From the NCBI GenBank assembly GCA_910575055.1, contig CAJTDC010000002.1, positions 167,533 through 231,532 of the forward strand: a DNA stretch of 64,000 bases. Direction: 5' to 3'. The first letter of the stretch is position 1. Each line of letters starts with the position of its first letter. This DNA comes from Clostridia bacterium. Lineage in GTDB: Bacteria; Bacillota; Clostridia; Lachnospirales; Anaerotignaceae. The position numbers and the translations under genes are program-made. Shown here one piece after another: positions 62,003 to 64,000 of this stretch. The notes beneath the pieces were generated by a model. It was not told the origin of the DNA. It made no database searches and saw only the letters and a program-made list of their open reading frames with translations.

Positions 62003-62902
62003 ATGAGTTTTAAAGCACCAAAAGGATTATATGTACCATTGGTAACACCTTTTAATAAAGATGAAAGCATTAACTATGAAAATTACAAAATAATTATTGA
62101 TTATGTCATTGACGGCGGTATGGATGGTGTTTTGGTAGGTGGCACAACTGGAGAATACCACATGATGACAGTAGAAGAAAGAAAAGAATTGATTAAAAAA
62201 GGCTGTGAGATTGTAGCAGGCAGAGTGCCAGTTGTAGCAGGAACTGGTATGAATACTGCAAAAGATACCATTACCATGACGAATTATGCAGCAGATTGTG
62301 GTGCTTCTTATGCTTTGGTATTACCACCTTATTACCATCAGACAACAGAAGAAGGCATTTATGATTTCTTTAAAGAAATTGGTGAAAATTCCAAAATCGG
62401 TATTATCGTTTACCATACACCAGGTGGTACGAATGTAGAAATGTCACCCAAATTGTGTAAGAGACTTGCAGAATTAAAAGGAATTGTGTCTATCAAAGAA
62501 ACGATTGACGAAACACATACAAGTCAAACTTATATGTTAACAAAAGATATACCTGATTTTTGTGTTATGGAAGCAAATGAACCATTATTATTACCATCTT
62601 ATGCAATCGGTATTGACGCAGCATTTTCCATTATATTTAATTTGCTGCCAAAAGAAATGAGAAAATTATATGATTTGGTATTTAATGACAATGATATTTT
62701 AGCAGCAAAAGCATTGAATGAAAAATTAGCACCTATATTTGCATTGATGGAAGCAGAACCTTATCCAGGTCCAGTAAAAGCAGGTTTGGACATAATCGGT
62801 TTACCTGGCGGAATTGTAAGAAAACCATTAGTACAGCCTACTGATAAAATGCGTACAGCAATGAAAGAAGAACTTAGAAAACTTGGTTATGCTGTAAAAT
62901 AG
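62003..62902 (+). CDS. DapA-family (DHDPS-like) lyase/deaminase
   Basis: A 299-residue TIM-barrel class I aldolase of the DHDPS/NAL family. GVLVGGTTGEYHMMTVEERK holds the Thr-Thr motif, IIVYHTPGGTN holds the catalytic Tyr, and GIVSIKETIDE holds the Schiff-base Lys. Classical dapA in lysine synthesis is unlikely beside a dehydrogenase. In hydroxyproline catabolism, a DapA-family enzyme deaminates pyrroline-4-hydroxy-2-carboxylate, the product of D-hydroxyproline dehydrogenase, to 2-oxoglutarate semialdehyde; that role fits here. Keto-acid aldolases are alternatives. AAGGAG supports ATG 62003. Confidence 0.82.
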   Translation: MSFKAPKGLYVPLVTPFNKDESINYENYKIIIDYVIDGGMDGVLVGGTTGEYHMMTVEERKELIKKGCEIVAGRVPVVAGTGMNTAKDTITMTNYAADCGASYALVLPPYYHQTTEEGIYDFFKEIGENSKIGIIVYHTPGGTNVEMSPKLCKRLAELKGIVSIKETIDETHTSQTYMLTKDIPDFCVMEANEPLLLPSYAIGIDAAFSIIFNLLPKEMRKLYDLVFNDNDILAAKALNEKLAPIFALMEAEPYPGPVKAGLDIIGLPGGIVRKPLVQPTDKMRTAMKEELRKLGYAVK

Positions 62903-62933
62903 TAAAAAGTGTAAAACAAAAAGGAGAATAAAA

Positions 62934-64000
62934 ATGACAATACAAGAACTAGTAAACAACGCAAGAAAAGCACAAGCTCAAATTGCAGATTATACACAGG
63001 AACAAGTGGATAAATTGGTTTATGAAGGTGCTAAAATTATTTATCAGAATGCAAAACCTTTAGCAAGACTTGCTGTTGATGAAACAGGTTTAGGCTGCTA
63101 TGAAGATAAAATTGGTAAAAATACAGATACAGCTGCTGTTTTCTGGGATTATTTAAAAGATAAAAAATCTGTTGGTATCATTAATGAAATTCCAGAATTA
63201 GGACTTTTGGAAGTAGCTCACCCAGTAGGTGTTATTGGTGCAATCACACCTGCTACAAACCCAACAGTTACACCTCTTGGAAACTTTATGCACGCTTTAA
63301 AAGGCAAAAATGCAGTTATCATTTCTCCTGCACCTCGTGCAAAAGAAACTACTTCTCAAACAATCGATTTAATCAGAAAATCTTTAGTAGCAAATGGTGC
63401 TCCTGCTGATTTAATACAAGTAGTAGATGATGTTACAATAGAACGTTCTGCTGAATTAATGGCATTGTGTGACCTTGTTATCGCAACAGGTGGTTCTGGA
63501 TTAACAAAAGCTGCTTACTCTAGCGGAACTCCAGCTTACGGCGTAGGCCCTGGTAACCCTCCTGTTATATTAGACAGAGGCTATGACCTTACTGATGCAG
63601 CAGAAAAATCATTTATTGCTATTGGTAGTGACAATGGCATACTTTGCGATGGTGACAATTTACTTCTTTATCCTGAAGAACTGGAAAAAGATTTCTTTGC
63701 AGAACTGAAAAAAGCTGGTATTGTTCTTTTTGAAGACAAAGCTGACATTACAAAATTCAGAGAAGCATTATTTAGTCCAGAAGGTAAAGTAAATTCCGAA
63801 TTAGTTGGTAAAGATGCAAAAGTAATTGCAGATGCAGCTGGTGTTTCACTTGCTGATGGTATAAAAGTAATAGGTATTAAAATTGATGGCGTTGGCAAAG
63901 AAGACTTCCTTTGCAAAGAAATTATGGGACCTATCGTAGTATTGAAATCCTATGATACATTCGAAAACGCTGTGGATATGGCAGTTAGAAATATGAGAGA
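62934..64000 (+). CDS. Aldehyde dehydrogenase, CoA-acylating type (truncated by window end)
   Basis: A 355-codon open reading frame without stop at the window edge. The translated protein has the EutE/acylating aldehyde dehydrogenase layout: VAHPVGVIGAITPATNPTVT, VIISPAPRAKETT, LVIATGGSGLTKAAYSSGTP and GVGPGNPPVILD. The probable catalytic Cys is in SDNGILCDGDN. Acylating members turn an aldehyde plus CoA into acyl-CoA with NAD(P)+. Placed after the dehydrogenase and DapA-family genes, it probably takes the semialdehyde product of the pathway. The GGNPP in place of the more common GNVP and the non-canonical segment after Cys suggest a distinct subgroup. AAGGAG precedes the ATG. Confidence 0.85.
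   Translation, partial: MTIQELVNNARKAQAQIADYTQEQVDKLVYEGAKIIYQNAKPLARLAVDETGLGCYEDKIGKNTDTAAVFWDYLKDKKSVGIINEIPELGLLEVAHPVGVIGAITPATNPTVTPLGNFMHALKGKNAVIISPAPRAKETTSQTIDLIRKSLVANGAPADLIQVVDDVTIERSAELMALCDLVIATGGSGLTKAAYSSGTPAYGVGPGNPPVILDRGYDLTDAAEKSFIAIGSDNGILCDGDNLLLYPEELEKDFFAELKKAGIVLFEDKADITKFREALFSPEGKVNSELVGKDAKVIADAAGVSLADGIKVIGIKIDGVGKEDFLCKEIMGPIVVLKSYDTFENAVDMAVRNMR

Overview
The window is very AT-rich, with strong AGGAGG-type ribosome binding sites, short spacers, SLH-domain surface protein, SepF, radical-SAM sulfatase maturase and many PTS/ABC sugar systems. This points to a low-GC anaerobic Clostridia genome, probably a gut Lachnospirales-type organism. The taxon is an inference, because there is no rRNA or other marker gene. 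Almost all of the sequence is accessory catabolism: modular operons, each with its own regulator, separated by decayed insertion sequences.

Layout. 1-11,014: two beta-glucoside modules, each a PTS EIIBCA plus a GH1 6-phospho-beta-glucosidase. The first follows an RpiR regulator. The second follows a BglG/LicT antiterminator gene destroyed by a frameshift and a nonsense codon, with its RAT/terminator leader still visible. A sepF gene and a MerR regulator lie between them. 11,041-11,290 holds an orphan IS605-type right end that looks like a TnpB guide RNA (omegaRNA) scaffold without tnpB. 11,412-15,544 (minus): permease, DUF362 lipoprotein, aldo/keto reductase, carboxymuconolactone decarboxylase-like protein and cupin. 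15,768-23,346 (minus): a ChvE/MmsAB-type monosaccharide ABC transporter with xylulokinase, a fucose/arabinose-isomerase-family protein and a DUF4867 protein. 23,872-31,774 (plus): a LacI regulator and an inositol-type operon (iolC, iolD, iolB, Fe-alcohol dehydrogenase, iolJ-like aldolase, crotonase) preceded by a sigma-A promoter buried in GCGTGC/GCACGC operator half-sites. The last enzymes suggest that malonate semialdehyde is reduced and dehydrated towards propionate.

31,882-35,906: an HPr-like protein without the active histidine, two lipoprotein enzymes (aldo/keto reductase and alpha/beta hydrolase), a small protein and a divergent LysR. 35,922-48,351: an island bounded by two inverted, decayed IS1-family copies. 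Its cargo is a stalk-domain protein, a Cys-rich secreted protein, a membrane protein, a BlaI/M56 (BlaR-like) pair, a dead IS200 element and a 1701-residue SLH-anchored GH32 fructanase. Just outside it is the stump of an EamA transporter gene.

48,681-55,604: a choline-sulfate-type module: LysR, Asp/Glu-racemase-like protein, choline-sulfatase, NhaC-family transporter, anaerobic sulfatase maturase and TauE exporter. Each step of uptake, cleavage, enzyme activation and sulfur-anion export has a candidate. 55,674-64,000: an AraC regulator facing an operon for an amino-acid dehydrogenase of the archaeal alpha-beta-gamma-delta proline dehydrogenase type (alpha split in two), with a flavin reductase, a YkvI-type transporter, a DapA-family lyase/deaminase and a CoA-acylating-type aldehyde dehydrogenase cut by the window edge. 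This fits an oxidative proline/hydroxyproline-like pathway and is the best candidate here for an undescribed system.
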